64,000 nucleotides of DNA from Streptomyces aureocirculatus (GTDB lineage Bacteria > Actinomycetota > Actinomycetes > Streptomycetales > Streptomycetaceae): contig NZ_JOAP01000028.1 in assembly GCF_000720475.1 (NCBI RefSeq), positions 1-64,000 of the forward strand, read 5' to 3'. A program made the position numbers and the translations under genes. The notes beneath the pieces were generated by a model. That model was not told the origin of the DNA and searched no databases. It saw nothing but the letters and a program-made list of their open reading frames with translations. Below, in pieces: positions 45,301-53,101 of this stretch (position 1 is the first letter of the stretch; the number at the start of each line of letters is the position of its first letter).

Positions 45301-46210
45301 CGCCGAGCGCACCCAGGGCCGTGATCTGAAGGCCGAACTGGACAAGTTGACGGATTCAGTTCACCGCGGCGAGGTACTAGGTGCTGAGAAGCGGCTGCGG
45401 ATCGAGCAGCTAGAGACCAAGGCACTGGAGGAACTCGGTGTGGAACCCGCGGGGCTCGTCTCCGAATACGGACCCGACCAGCTCGTGCCGCCCGCACCGC
45501 CCGCCGAGGGCGAGGAGCTGCCCGACGACCCGGACCACCCCCGCAACAAGCCGAAGGCCTACGTACGCTCGGAGCAGGAGAAGCGCCTCAAGTCAGCCGA
45601 ACGGGCGTATCAGCAGCTCGGAAAGGTCAACCCGCTCGCCCTTGAGGAATTCGCGGCTCTGGAGGAGCGGCACAAGTTCCTCAGCGAGCAGTTGGAGGAC
45701 CTCAAGAAGACGCGGGCCGACCTGCTTCAGGTGGTGAAGGAGGTCGACGAGCGCGTCGAGCAGGTCTTCACCGAGGCGTTCCGCGACACGGCACGGGAGT
45801 TCGAAGGGGTCTTCAGCAGACTCTTCCCGGGTGGTGAGGGCCGGCTGATCCTGACCGATCCCGACAACATGCTCACCACGGGTGTCGATGTCGAGGCGCG
45901 GCCGCCCGGTAAGAAGGTCAAGCGGCTCTCGCTGCTCTCCGGCGGGGAGCGGTCGCTGACGGCCGTGGCCATGCTCGTGTCGATCTTCAAGGCGCGGCCC
46001 AGTCCGTTCTATGTGATGGACGAGGTCGAGGCGGCGCTCGACGACACCAACCTCCAGCGCCTCATCCGCATCATGCAGGAGCTGCAGGAGGCGTCGCAGC
46101 TCATCGTGATCACGCACCAGAAGCGGACCATGGAGGTCGCGGACGCGCTGTACGGCGTGTCCATGCAGGGTGACGGCGTCTCCAAGGTGATCAGCCAGCG
46201 GCTCCGCTAA
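42368..46210 (+). CDS. smc: Chromosome segregation ATPase Smc
   Basis: A 1280-residue condensin ATPase that organises and segregates chromosomes with ScpA and ScpB. Walker A GPNGSGKSN at 31-39, two long coiled coils, a hinge near 520-720, the ABC signature LSLLSGGERSL near 1185-1195 and Walker B VMDEVEAALDD near 1215-1226 are all present. Streptomycete Smc is usually near 1190 residues; the excess lies in the hinge, which carries an octapeptide repeat tract (residues about 612-682). The GTG at 42368 lacks a ribosome-binding site. TAGAGT eight bases ahead suggests a leaderless message. Confidence 0.95.
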   Translation: MHLKALTLRGFKSFASATTLKFEPGITCVVGPNGSGKSNVVDALSWVMGEQGAKSLRGGKMEDVIFAGTTGRPPLGRAEVSLTIDNSDGALPIEYAEVTITRIMFRNGGSEYQINGDTCRLLDIQELLSDSGIGREMHVIVGQGQLDSVLHADPMGRRAFIEEAAGVLKHRKRKEKALRKLDAMQANLARVQDLTDELRRQLKPLGRQAAVARRAAVIQADLRDARLRLLADDLVRMRQALNAEVADEAALKARKDAAEAELKTALQREAALEDEVRRLSPRLQRAQQTWYELSQLAERVRGTISLADARVTSARSAPAEERRGRDPEDMEREAARVREQEAELEAALEAAQHALDDTVAHRADLERELAAEERRLKDAARAIADRREGLARLDGQVNAARSRAASAQAEIDRLALARDEAQERAVTAQEEYEQLKAEVDGLDAGDAELGERHEEARRGLAEAEAELTAAREAATAAERKRAAVAARHDALALGLRRKDGSGALLAAKDRLAGLLGPAAELLSVAPGFEVPVAAAFGAAADAVAVTTPASAAEAIRLLRKQDGGRASLLLAGAPCGDPDRSRGVAGRAVAGAAHGATGKGAANGAHGDVPPDPRGEGPSNPRGEGPTNPRGEGPSNPCGEDPSNPCGEGPSNPCGEDPSNPCGEGPSNPRGEDPSNPRGEGPPRAAELVRGPDELMPAVRRLLRDVVVVGTLEDAEDLVYAHPELTAVTAEGDLLGAHFAHGGSAGAPSLLEVQASVDEAAAELTELGVRCEKLAADQERAGERRGECAALVEELGERRRAADREKSAVAQRLGSLAGQARGAAGEAERSAGAAAKAQDALDKALAEAEELAERLLVAEEMPAEEEPDTAVRDRLAADGANARQTEMEARLQVRTHEERVKGLAGRADSLDRAARAEREARARAEQRRAQLRHEAAVAEAVASGTRQLLAHVEISLVRAEQERAAAERAKEVRERELAAERTQGRDLKAELDKLTDSVHRGEVLGAEKRLRIEQLETKALEELGVEPAGLVSEYGPDQLVPPAPPAEGEELPDDPDHPRNKPKAYVRSEQEKRLKSAERAYQQLGKVNPLALEEFAALEERHKFLSEQLEDLKKTRADLLQVVKEVDERVEQVFTEAFRDTAREFEGVFSRLFPGGEGRLILTDPDNMLTTGVDVEARPPGKKVKRLSLLSGGERSLTAVAMLVSIFKARPSPFYVMDEVEAALDDTNLQRLIRIMQELQEASQLIVITHQKRTMEVADALYGVSMQGDGVSKVISQRLR
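44201..44413 (+). repeat. 24-base tandem repeat inside smc
   Basis: Eight full 24-base units from 44222, preceded by a 21-base partial unit. They encode SNPRGEGP, TNPRGEGP, SNPCGEDP, SNPCGEGP, SNPCGEDP, SNPCGEGP, SNPRGEDP and SNPRGEGP. The four middle units carry cysteine in place of arginine, and units alternate GEGP and GEDP, as if a 48-base pair of units had been copied. The frame is kept. Confidence 0.95.
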
Positions 46211-46318
46211 AGCCCGCTGTCGCTGTGCCCAGCCTGTTCACCCATCCGGCTCCCCTTGCGTTCAAACCCTGAACACTGATCTCACTCAGAGTGCGCCAAA
46301 TTCACAGCAGACCCCCTA

Positions 46319-46358
46319 TTGACTTAGAAACTTGAAGGCATAGTCTCTGCAACGTTGC
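46319..46358 (+). promoter_or_regulatory. Candidate glcP promoter with LacI-like operator
   Basis: TTGACT at 46319-46324, 16-base spacer, TAGTCT at 46341-46346. The perfect palindrome GCAACGTTGC at 46349-46358 lies across the expected start of transcription. A central CG flanked by symmetric arms is typical of LacI/GalR-family operators, so repression in the absence of sugar is plausible. Confidence 0.65.
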
Positions 46359-46454
46359 TTTTACCTTCAGGTGGTGGGCGGCGTGAAGTTGTGCGCCACT
46401 TGAAGAGCTCTCACCCCCACACCGGCAACGCAGCCGGTGGCCCGAGGAGAACAC

Positions 46455-47882
46455 GTGACCAGCACAGCGCAGCCGCCGCAGCCCGGGGCCAGGGAGGCCC
46501 ACCCGGACCATCTCGGCCATGTCATCTTCATCACGGCGGCAGCCGCGATGGGCGGATTCCTCTTCGGTTACGACAGTTCCGTGATCAACGGCGCGACCGT
46601 CGCCATCCAGGGCAAGTTCGATGTGAACGCCGACACGCTCGGCTGGATCATCGCCACCGCCCTGCTCGGCTGCGCCGTGGGTGCCGCCATCGCCGGCCGC
46701 GTCGCCGACCGCATCGGCCGCATCCGGGTGATGCAGATCGCCGCCTCCCTGTTCGCGATCAGCGCCATCGGCTCGTCGCTGCCGTTCGCCGCGTGGGACC
46801 TGACCATGTGGCGCTTCATCGGCGGCCTCGGCATCGGCATGGCCTCCGTGATCGGCCCCGCGTACATCGCCGAGGTCGCGCCGCCCGCCTACCGCGGCCG
46901 CCTCGCCGCCTTCCAGCAGGCCGCCATCGTCACCGGCATCGCCGTCTCCCAGCTCGTCAACTGGGGCATCCTGAACATGGCGGACGGCGACCAGCGCGGC
47001 AAGCTGGGCGGCCTGGAGGCCTGGCAGTGGATGCTCGGCGTCATGGTGATCCCGGCCCTCCTCTACGGCCTGCTGTCCTTCGCGATCCCCGAGTCCCCCC
47101 GCTTTCTGATCTCCGTCGGCCGCATGACCGAGGCCAAGAAGGTGCTCGCCGAGGTCGAGGGCACCACGGTGGACGTGGACGCGCGCGCCGCCGAGATCGA
47201 GACGGCGATGCACCGCGAGCACCAGTCGACGTTCAAGGACCTGCTCGGCGGCAAGTTCGGCTTCCTGCCGATCGTCTGGATCGGCATCTTCCTGTCGGTC
47301 TTCCAGCAGCTCGTCGGCATCAACGTGATCTTCTACTACTCGAACCAGTTGTGGCAGTCCATCGGACACGACCCGAGCAGCTCGTTCCTGTACTCCTTCG
47401 AGACCTCGATCGTGAACATCGTCGGTACGGTCATCGCGATGATCTTCGTCGACCGGATCGGCCGCAAGCCGCTCGCCCTGATCGGCTCGACGGGCATGGC
47501 CGTGGCGCTGTTCACCATGGCCTGGGCGTTCTCCTACCGCTCCGGATCCGGTGACGACGTCTCGCTGCCGCACGGCCAGGGCCTGGTCGCGATCATCGCC
47601 GCCAACGCCTTCGTGCTCTTCTTCGCGCTGTCCTGGGGCGTGGTGGTCTGGGTGCTGCTCGGCGAGATCTTCCCCAACCGGATCCGTGCCGCGGCGCTCG
47701 GTGTGGCGGCCTCCGCCCAGTGGCTCGCCAACTTCGCGATCACCAAGACCTTCCCGAGCATGTCGGAGTGGAGCCTGACCGGCTCGTACATCATCTACGG
47801 CGCCTTCGCGGCGCTCTCGATCCCCTTCGTCGCCAAGTTCGTCAAGGAGACCAAGGGCAAGACCCTGGAGGAGATGGGCTAA
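46455..47882 (+). CDS. glcP: Major facilitator sugar transporter, glucose permease
   Basis: A 475-residue, 12-helix sugar porter. Signature motifs: GGFLFGYDSSVINGA in helix 1, GRVADRIGRIRVM between helices 2 and 3, PESPRFLI after helix 6, QQLVGINVIFYYSNQLW in helix 7, DRIGRKPLALIG, and a C-terminal ETKGKTLEEM. This matches GlcP, the main glucose uptake system of Streptomyces, which lies beside smc in S. coelicolor as I recall. The GTG at 46455 has GAGGAG upstream. It probably works by proton symport. Confidence 0.92.
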   Translation: MTSTAQPPQPGAREAHPDHLGHVIFITAAAAMGGFLFGYDSSVINGATVAIQGKFDVNADTLGWIIATALLGCAVGAAIAGRVADRIGRIRVMQIAASLFAISAIGSSLPFAAWDLTMWRFIGGLGIGMASVIGPAYIAEVAPPAYRGRLAAFQQAAIVTGIAVSQLVNWGILNMADGDQRGKLGGLEAWQWMLGVMVIPALLYGLLSFAIPESPRFLISVGRMTEAKKVLAEVEGTTVDVDARAAEIETAMHREHQSTFKDLLGGKFGFLPIVWIGIFLSVFQQLVGINVIFYYSNQLWQSIGHDPSSSFLYSFETSIVNIVGTVIAMIFVDRIGRKPLALIGSTGMAVALFTMAWAFSYRSGSGDDVSLPHGQGLVAIIAANAFVLFFALSWGVVVWVLLGEIFPNRIRAAALGVAASAQWLANFAITKTFPSMSEWSLTGSYIIYGAFAALSIPFVAKFVKETKGKTLEEMG

Positions 47883-47911
47883 ACCCCGCTGCCCCTCTTC
47901 TCTTGAGGAAG

Positions 47912-47947
47912 CTGCCCCGGCCCGGGCCCATGCCCGAGCCGGGGCAG
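47912..47947 (+). terminator. Terminator after glcP
   Basis: Stem of 10 plus 5 base pairs (47912-47921 with 47938-47947; 47923-47927 with 47932-47936), loop CCAT, one internal mismatch, 30 bases after the glcP stop. Confidence 0.8.
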
Positions 47948-47955
47948 TAGTTTGT

Positions 47956-48003
47956 CGCCCTCTTCATCCGCCCTCTTCATCCGCCCTCTTCAAAAGAAGG
48001 GCG
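47956..48003 (-). repeat. 13-base tandem repeat ending in a hairpin
   Basis: CGCCCTCTTCATC at 47956-47968 and 47969-47981, then CGCCCTCTTC at 47982-47991 followed by AAAA and GAAGGGCG. The last unit forms an imperfect hairpin that abuts the stop of the minus-strand oxidoreductase and may terminate it. Confidence 0.7.
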
Positions 48004-48975
48004 CTACTCCTTTACGCGCGGCAGCACCTGCTCGGCGAAAAGGCGCAGGCTCCGCCAGCCCTCGTCCACCGGCATCCCGCCGACCAGCGGATGCAGCACG
48101 AGGCTGGCCCCGCCCTCGGCGAACGCCACACAGGCGTCGGGCGTGAGGACCCGGTACACGCCCTCGGCGCGCAGCTCCCCGACCGTGGTCGCCGCCGAAC
48201 GCACCGCTGAGCGGATGTCCTTGGACTGCCAGGACGCGTAGGTCCGCGCCTCGTGCAGGAAGTGCTCGCCGTGCTCGGCCCAGGTGCGGTCGGGGTCTTC
48301 GGAGAGGTGCAGGAGCGGGGTCTCGGCGGCGGGCATCAGCGTCCAGCCCTCGGTGCCGTACTCGGCGAGCTTCGCGTTGTAGTACGCCTCCAGCTCTGGC
48401 AGGTGCGCGCTCGGGAAGAACGGCAGGCCGAACCTGGCCGCGCGGCGGGCCGCCGCCTTCGAGGAGCCGCCCACCAGGAGCAGCGGGTGCGGCCGGGTCC
48501 CCGGGCGCGGGGTGACGCGCACCGTGCGGCCGCGGTAGTCGAACTCCTCGCCGGTCCAGGCCTTGAGCAGGGTGTCGAGGAGTTCGTCCTGGAGCCGCCC
48601 GCGCCGCGTCCACTCGACGCCGAAGGCCGCGTACTCCTCGGGCCGGTAGCCGATCCCCACGACGGTGACGAGCCGGCCGCCGCTCAGCAGGTCCAGTACG
48701 GCGATGTCCTCGGCGAGCCGCAGCGGATCGTGCAGCGGCCCGATGACCGCGCAAACGGTGACCGCGATCCGCCGCGTCGCCCCGAACACCACCCCCGCGA
48801 AGGCGAACGGCGAGGGCAGCCAGTTGTTGGCGGCTCCGTGGTGCTCCTCGGTCTGGACGGTGCTCACGCCGTGTTCGTCGGCGTACGCGGCCATCTCAAC
48901 GGCGGCGCGACAGCGCTCCCCGAGGGCGTCCGCGACGGGGTCGACGAGGTTGAAGCGAACGACTGAGACGGGCAT
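48004..48975 (-). CDS. LLM-class flavin-dependent oxidoreductase
   Basis: A 323-residue luciferase-like TIM-barrel protein that would use FMN or F420: VQTEEHHGAANNWLPSPFAFAG, LDLLSGGRLVTVVGIGYRPEEY and the PHPLLLVGGSS loop are family hallmarks. The substrate is unknown. The ATG at 48975 has AAGGGGGA eight bases ahead, but this site is one arm of a perfect hairpin, and a palindromic operator-like site lies just upstream. The permease gene 86 bases upstream is on the same strand and may be part of its unit. Confidence 0.88.
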   Translation of the reverse strand: MPVSVVRFNLVDPVADALGERCRAAVEMAAYADEHGVSTVQTEEHHGAANNWLPSPFAFAGVVFGATRRIAVTVCAVIGPLHDPLRLAEDIAVLDLLSGGRLVTVVGIGYRPEEYAAFGVEWTRRGRLQDELLDTLLKAWTGEEFDYRGRTVRVTPRPGTRPHPLLLVGGSSKAAARRAARFGLPFFPSAHLPELEAYYNAKLAEYGTEGWTLMPAAETPLLHLSEDPDRTWAEHGEHFLHEARTYASWQSKDIRSAVRSAATTVGELRAEGVYRVLTPDACVAFAEGGASLVLHPLVGGMPVDEGWRSLRLFAEQVLPRVKE

Positions 48976-48979
48976 ACGA

Positions 48980-49016
48980 AACGTCCCCCTTCACCGGGAC
49001 GGTGGAGGGGGACGTT
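48980..49016 (-). promoter_or_regulatory. Hairpin masking the ribosome-binding site of the LLM gene
   Basis: An 11 plus 4 base-pair hairpin (48980-48990 with 49006-49016; 48992-48995 with 49001-49004) whose proximal arm on the minus strand contains the AAGGGGGA Shine-Dalgarno sequence. It ends five bases before the ATG. It could terminate the upstream permease transcript, control translation, or both. Confidence 0.65.
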
Positions 49017-49018
49017 AA

Positions 49019-49033
49019 CTGACGAAGCGTCAG
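49019..49033. promoter_or_regulatory. Candidate TetR-type operator
   Basis: A perfect inverted repeat CTGACG-AAG-CGTCAG, about 45 bases upstream of the LLM gene. TetR-family repressors of streptomycetes often use such 15-base palindromes. No TetR gene lies nearby, so any regulator acts from elsewhere. Confidence 0.5.
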
Positions 49034-49061
49034 ATAGCCAGGGCCGCAGGGGGACTCGGGC

Positions 49062-50522
49062 TCAGACCTTGGTGGGCGTGGCGTCCGGCCGGGCGGCCGG
49101 GGCGACCGCCGAGGTCTCGACGAGCGGCTGCCGCGGCAGGACCGCGTACAGCACCGCCGCCACCACGATGGTGACGAGCCAGCCGAGGCCGTTGCGCCCG
49201 ATCCAGGACGAGGCGAGCGGGCCGGTGAACCAGTCGACCTTCGTGAACAGCAGGCCCACGACGAGCGCCACCGCCCAGGCCGTCATGGCCTGCCAGGCGA
49301 AGCCCGCCTTGTACCAGTAGACGCTGGTGCGCCCCGTGTCCATCAGGCCTTCGCCGTCATAGGTCTTGCGGCGCAGCATGTCGATGCCGAAGACGCCGAT
49401 CCAGGCGGAGAAGGCGACGGCGAGCAGGGTCAGGAAGGAGATGAACGAGCCCATGAAGCTGGTCGCCACGTTCATCAGGAGATAGCCGAAGATCAGGCTG
49501 ATGATCGCGTTCACGCTGACCGCCCACGCGCGCGGGACCTTGATGCCGAGGGTCATCGCGGTGAAGCCCGCCGAGTACATCGACATGGAGTTGATCAGGA
49601 GCATGCCGATCAGCGCCATGATCAGATACGGCACGGCGATCCAGGTCGGCAGCAGGTCGCCGAGGAAGGCGACCGGGTCCTGGGCGGAGGACAGGCTCGG
49701 CGTGGAGACGGCCATGACGGCGCCCATCAGGACCATGGGGACCACGACGATCGCGGCACCGCCGACGGCGTGGCCGACCAGCGGCTTGTTCGGCGCCGTG
49801 CGCGGCAGGTAGCGGGTGAAGTCCGGGCCGGTGGGCACCCAGCTTATGCCGCCCGCGGCGATCGTCCCGATGCCCGCGATCATCATCGCCGTGGAGCCCG
49901 CGGGCTGGTCGAAGACCTTGGACCAGTCGGTGTCCGTGAGCAGATATACGAGCACCAGGACGCTGAACGCGCCGAAGAGATACGTCGACCACGTGCTGCA
50001 CACGTGCAGCACCTTGCGGCCGAGACCCGAGATGAGGAACGTGGCGGCGACGAAGGCGAGAAGCGTGACGACCTTCAGGGCGGTGTTCGCCTTCACCCCG
50101 AAGCAGATGTCGAGGACGGTGAGGATCGCGTACGCGCCCGTGACCGCGTTGATCGTCTCCCAGCCCCAGCGGGCGACCCAGATCAGCGCGCCGGGGAAGA
50201 GGTTGCCGCGCTGGCCGAAGACCGCGCGCGAGAGGGTCATGCCGGGCGAGCCGCCGCGCTTGCCCGCGATCGAGACGAGGCCCACCAGGCCGTAGCTCAG
50301 CACGGGGGACACGAGGGCGACGACCAGGACCTGCCAGAAGTTCAGCTCGTTCGAGACGATGAGGCCGGCGCCCATGGTCAGGAGCAGAACGCTGATGTTG
50401 GCGGCCACCCAGGTGGGGAACAGCTCACGGGTCTTGCCGTGGCGCTCGGAGTCCGGCACGGGTTCAAGACCGCGGGTCTCCAGGGCGCCTTCGTGTGCGG
50501 CGGTTTCGGCGGTGGTGCTCAT
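49062..50522 (-). CDS. NCS1-family nucleobase/cytosine permease
   Basis: A 486-residue, 12-helix transporter of the NCS1 (CodB/Fcy) family: an N-terminal ELFPTWVAANISVLLLTMGAG, GQRGNLFPGALIWVARWGWETIN, and WVPTGPDFTRYLP are recognisable. Substrates in the family are cytosine, purines, allantoin, hydantoins or thiamine precursors. The start is ATG 50522. Upstream is an inverted repeat ATCAGCC-N9-GGCTGAT (50585-50607). No catabolic genes are adjacent apart from the LLM oxidoreductase, so the substrate stays open. Confidence 0.9.
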   Translation of the reverse strand: MSTTAETAAHEGALETRGLEPVPDSERHGKTRELFPTWVAANISVLLLTMGAGLIVSNELNFWQVLVVALVSPVLSYGLVGLVSIAGKRGGSPGMTLSRAVFGQRGNLFPGALIWVARWGWETINAVTGAYAILTVLDICFGVKANTALKVVTLLAFVAATFLISGLGRKVLHVCSTWSTYLFGAFSVLVLVYLLTDTDWSKVFDQPAGSTAMMIAGIGTIAAGGISWVPTGPDFTRYLPRTAPNKPLVGHAVGGAAIVVVPMVLMGAVMAVSTPSLSSAQDPVAFLGDLLPTWIAVPYLIMALIGMLLINSMSMYSAGFTAMTLGIKVPRAWAVSVNAIISLIFGYLLMNVATSFMGSFISFLTLLAVAFSAWIGVFGIDMLRRKTYDGEGLMDTGRTSVYWYKAGFAWQAMTAWAVALVVGLLFTKVDWFTGPLASSWIGRNGLGWLVTIVVAAVLYAVLPRQPLVETSAVAPAARPDATPTKV

Positions 50523-50749
50523 GAGGGGTGGTTCCGTGCCTCTCGCTCGGCTTGCGTCGACGTCGTCGCCGGCCGGTGGGGGAGATCAGCCCGATGGAAC
50601 GGCTGATGAATCAGAGGGGACTCTACGCGCGTTGACGCAGCCTCTTCCATCGTACTTTAGTCCGAGTAATGGCGGCTAGTGGCCTATGTCCTTTGGAGGA
50701 AAGTACAAGAGAGCTGCCGGAAGGGCCCATGACTGATACTGGGTGGGTT

Positions 50750-51979
50750 ATGGAAATCGTCATCCTTGCTGTAGTCATCGCCGTGGTCGTGGTCGGTGCG
50801 ATCGGCGGGCTTGTCGTCGGCAGTCGCAAGAAGAAGCGGCTGCCCGGTACGAAGGCCCCCTCTGTCCCTGCTGTCACGCCCACCATCACCGCCCCGCCGG
50901 CCGAACCGCACGTCGGCGACGAGGCCGAGACGCCACGCGACGAGCCGCGCCGCACGATCGACGAAGTCGATCTGCCGGTCGCCGAGCCGTCGGCGTCCGC
51001 GCCCGTCGTCGAGGAGCCGCCCGCGGCGCCCCCGGCCCCCGAGATCGAGACCCCCGAGCCCACCGCGGGCCGCCTGGTGCGCCTGCGCGCCCGGCTCTCG
51101 CGCTCCCAGAACGCGCTCGGTCAGGGCCTGCTCACCCTCCTCTCGCGCGAGCACCTGGACGAGGACACCTGGGAGGAGATCGAGGACACGCTCCTGACCG
51201 CCGACGTCGGGGTCGCCCCCACCCAGGAACTGGTCGAGCGGCTGCGCGAGCGTGTGCGGGTGCTCGGCACGCGCACCCCCGAGGAACTGCGCGCCCTGCT
51301 GCGCGAGGAACTCCTCGCGCTCGTCGGCACGGACTTCGATCGCGTCGTGAAGACCGAGTCCGGCCTGGAGACCCCCGGCATCGTGATGGTCGTCGGCGTG
51401 AACGGCACCGGCAAGACCACCACCACCGGCAAGCTCGCCCGGGTCCTGGTGGCCGACGGCCGCTCGGTCGTCCTCGGCGCCGCCGACACCTTCCGCGCGG
51501 CCGCCGCCGACCAGTTGCAGACCTGGGGCGAGCGCGTCGGCGCCCGCACGGTCCGCGGGCCCGAGGGCGGCGACCCGGCGTCGATCGCCTTCGACGCCGT
51601 CAAGGAGGGCATCGCCGAGGGCGCCGACGTCGTCCTCATCGACACCGCGGGCCGACTGCACACCAAGACCGGCCTCATGGACGAGCTCGGCAAGGTCAAG
51701 CGCGTCGTGGAGAAGCACGCGCCGCTCGACGAGGTCCTGCTCGTCCTCGACGCCACCACCGGCCAGAACGGCCTCGTGCAGGCCCGCGTCTTCGCCGAGG
51801 TGGTCGACATCACCGGCATCGTCCTCACCAAGCTCGACGGCACCGCCAAGGGCGGCATCGTGGTCGCGGTCCAGCGCGAGCTCGGTGTGCCGGTCAAGCT
51901 CGTCGGCCTCGGCGAGGGCGCGGACGATCTGGCGCCGTTCGAGCCGGAGGCGTTCGTGGACGCGCTGCTCGGCGACTGA
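50750..51979 (+). CDS. ftsY: Signal recognition particle receptor FtsY
   Basis: A 409-residue SRP GTPase that docks ribosome-SRP complexes at the membrane. An N-terminal hydrophobic segment (MEIVILAVVIAVVVVGAIGG) serves as anchor, then an acidic/Pro-rich linker, then the NG domain: G1 GVNGTGKTTTTGKLA near 216-230, ADTFRAAAADQL, DTAGRLHTKTGLMDEL and TKLDGTAKGG. The ATG at 50750 gives the family start; ATG 50729 has a GGAAGG but a short spacing. The TTGACG/TACTTT elements near 50632-50658 may be its promoter. Its partner Ffh is at 60074. Confidence 0.95.
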   Translation: MEIVILAVVIAVVVVGAIGGLVVGSRKKKRLPGTKAPSVPAVTPTITAPPAEPHVGDEAETPRDEPRRTIDEVDLPVAEPSASAPVVEEPPAAPPAPEIETPEPTAGRLVRLRARLSRSQNALGQGLLTLLSREHLDEDTWEEIEDTLLTADVGVAPTQELVERLRERVRVLGTRTPEELRALLREELLALVGTDFDRVVKTESGLETPGIVMVVGVNGTGKTTTTGKLARVLVADGRSVVLGAADTFRAAAADQLQTWGERVGARTVRGPEGGDPASIAFDAVKEGIAEGADVVLIDTAGRLHTKTGLMDELGKVKRVVEKHAPLDEVLLVLDATTGQNGLVQARVFAEVVDITGIVLTKLDGTAKGGIVVAVQRELGVPVKLVGLGEGADDLAPFEPEAFVDALLGD

Positions 51980-52005
51980 GCCGCGGCCCGCGCCTCGGCA
52001 CGGGA

Positions 52006-52047
52006 GAAGGGCCCCGCCCCAGGGTGCGACTGGGAGCGGGGCCCTTC
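52006..52047. terminator. Bidirectional terminator after ftsY
   Basis: A perfect 12-base-pair stem (GAAGGGCCCCGC at 52006-52017 with 52036-52047) and an 18-base loop, between convergent ftsY and the primase-polymerase-like gene. Confidence 0.8.
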
Positions 52048-52075
52048 CGTGTGAGCGGTGCGGGCGGGTGATCCC

Positions 52076-53101
52076 TCACGCGGGTGAGCGGTGGGCGACG
52101 TAGGCCAGGGTGCCGAGGAGGAGGCGGGCGGGCGGCGGGCCCGAGGCGGAGGCCGGGTCGGGGGAGCGCAGCCAGCGGACCGGGCCGAGGCCGCCGCGGT
52201 CGGAGGGCGGTGCCGTGATGTGGCTGCCGGGGCCCAGACCGTGCAGGTCGAGGGCGGCGTCGTCCCAGCCCATGCGGTAGAGCAACTGGGGGAGTTCGGC
52301 GGCGGCGCCGGGGGCGACGAAGAAATGCGTGCGGCCGTCCGGCGTCGCGGCCACCGGGCCGAGCGGCACGCCCATGCGTTCCAGGCGCACCAGCGCGCGG
52401 CGCCCCGCGGTCTCGGCCACCTCCAGGACGTCGAAGGCACGGCCGACCGGCAGCAGCACCGCCGCGCCGGGGAACTGTGCCCAGGCGGCGGACACCTCGT
52501 CGAGCGTGGCGCCGGCCGGGATCTCGGGGGCGAAGTCGAGGGGGTGGGCGCCGGGGGCCGTGCAGTCCGCCCTGCCGCAGGAGCAGCGGCCGTCCTGGGC
52601 GCGTGCGCCGGGCACCGCGGCCCAGCCCCACAGGCCGGTGTACTCGGCGACGGCCGTGCACTCCGGGGTGCCCGCACGGCAGCGGCGCCAGGACGCCGAG
52701 CGCGATTCCCTCGCCTCCTTGGCGTCCTTGGCGTCCTTGGCCGCCTCGGCGGGCTTCGGCTCTGCGGCCTCTTCGGCGGCCCTCGGTCCCGCGGGTTTCT
52801 CGACGGCTCCGGGCTCCGTGGACGCTTCGGCGGCCCTCGGCTCCGCGGGTTTCTCGACGGCTCCCGGCTCCGTGGACTCCCTGGACTCCGCGGACTCCGT
52901 CGACCCCGTGGACTTCTCGGTGGCCCTCGGCTCCTCGGTGACCCTCGGGACCTTCTGCTCCCGAGGGTCCGGTAGACCCCGTGCGCCTCGCGGGTCCCGT
53001 GCGCCGCGCGGCGCACGCGGCGCCGCGTCTGTCTCCTTCGTCCCCCGGACACCGGACCGGGGCTCTTTGGTCCCCCGGATGCCGCCGATCGTGAAGCCCA
53101 T
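52076..53101 (-). CDS. Bifunctional DNA primase/polymerase N-terminal domain protein with expanded linker
   Basis: A 341-residue protein. The C-terminal 200 residues match the prim-pol-like domain common in streptomycetes: Cys-rich DGRCSCGRADCTAPGAHP, then AVLLPVGRAFDVLEV and GRTHFFVAPG. The catalytic acidic pair of true prim-pols is not evident, so it may be inactive. Residues about 20-135 are a low-complexity Glu/Pro/Ala/Lys expansion in which TEPGAVEKPA recurs, encoded by near-identical DNA copies (about 52790-52880). The ATG at 53101 has GGAGGGGG directly upstream. Confidence 0.82.
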   Translation of the reverse strand: MGFTIGGIRGTKEPRSGVRGTKETDAAPRAPRGARDPRGARGLPDPREQKVPRVTEEPRATEKSTGSTESAESRESTEPGAVEKPAEPRAAEASTEPGAVEKPAGPRAAEEAAEPKPAEAAKDAKDAKEARESRSASWRRCRAGTPECTAVAEYTGLWGWAAVPGARAQDGRCSCGRADCTAPGAHPLDFAPEIPAGATLDEVSAAWAQFPGAAVLLPVGRAFDVLEVAETAGRRALVRLERMGVPLGPVAATPDGRTHFFVAPGAAAELPQLLYRMGWDDAALDLHGLGPGSHITAPPSDRGGLGPVRWLRSPDPASASGPPPARLLLGTLAYVAHRSPA

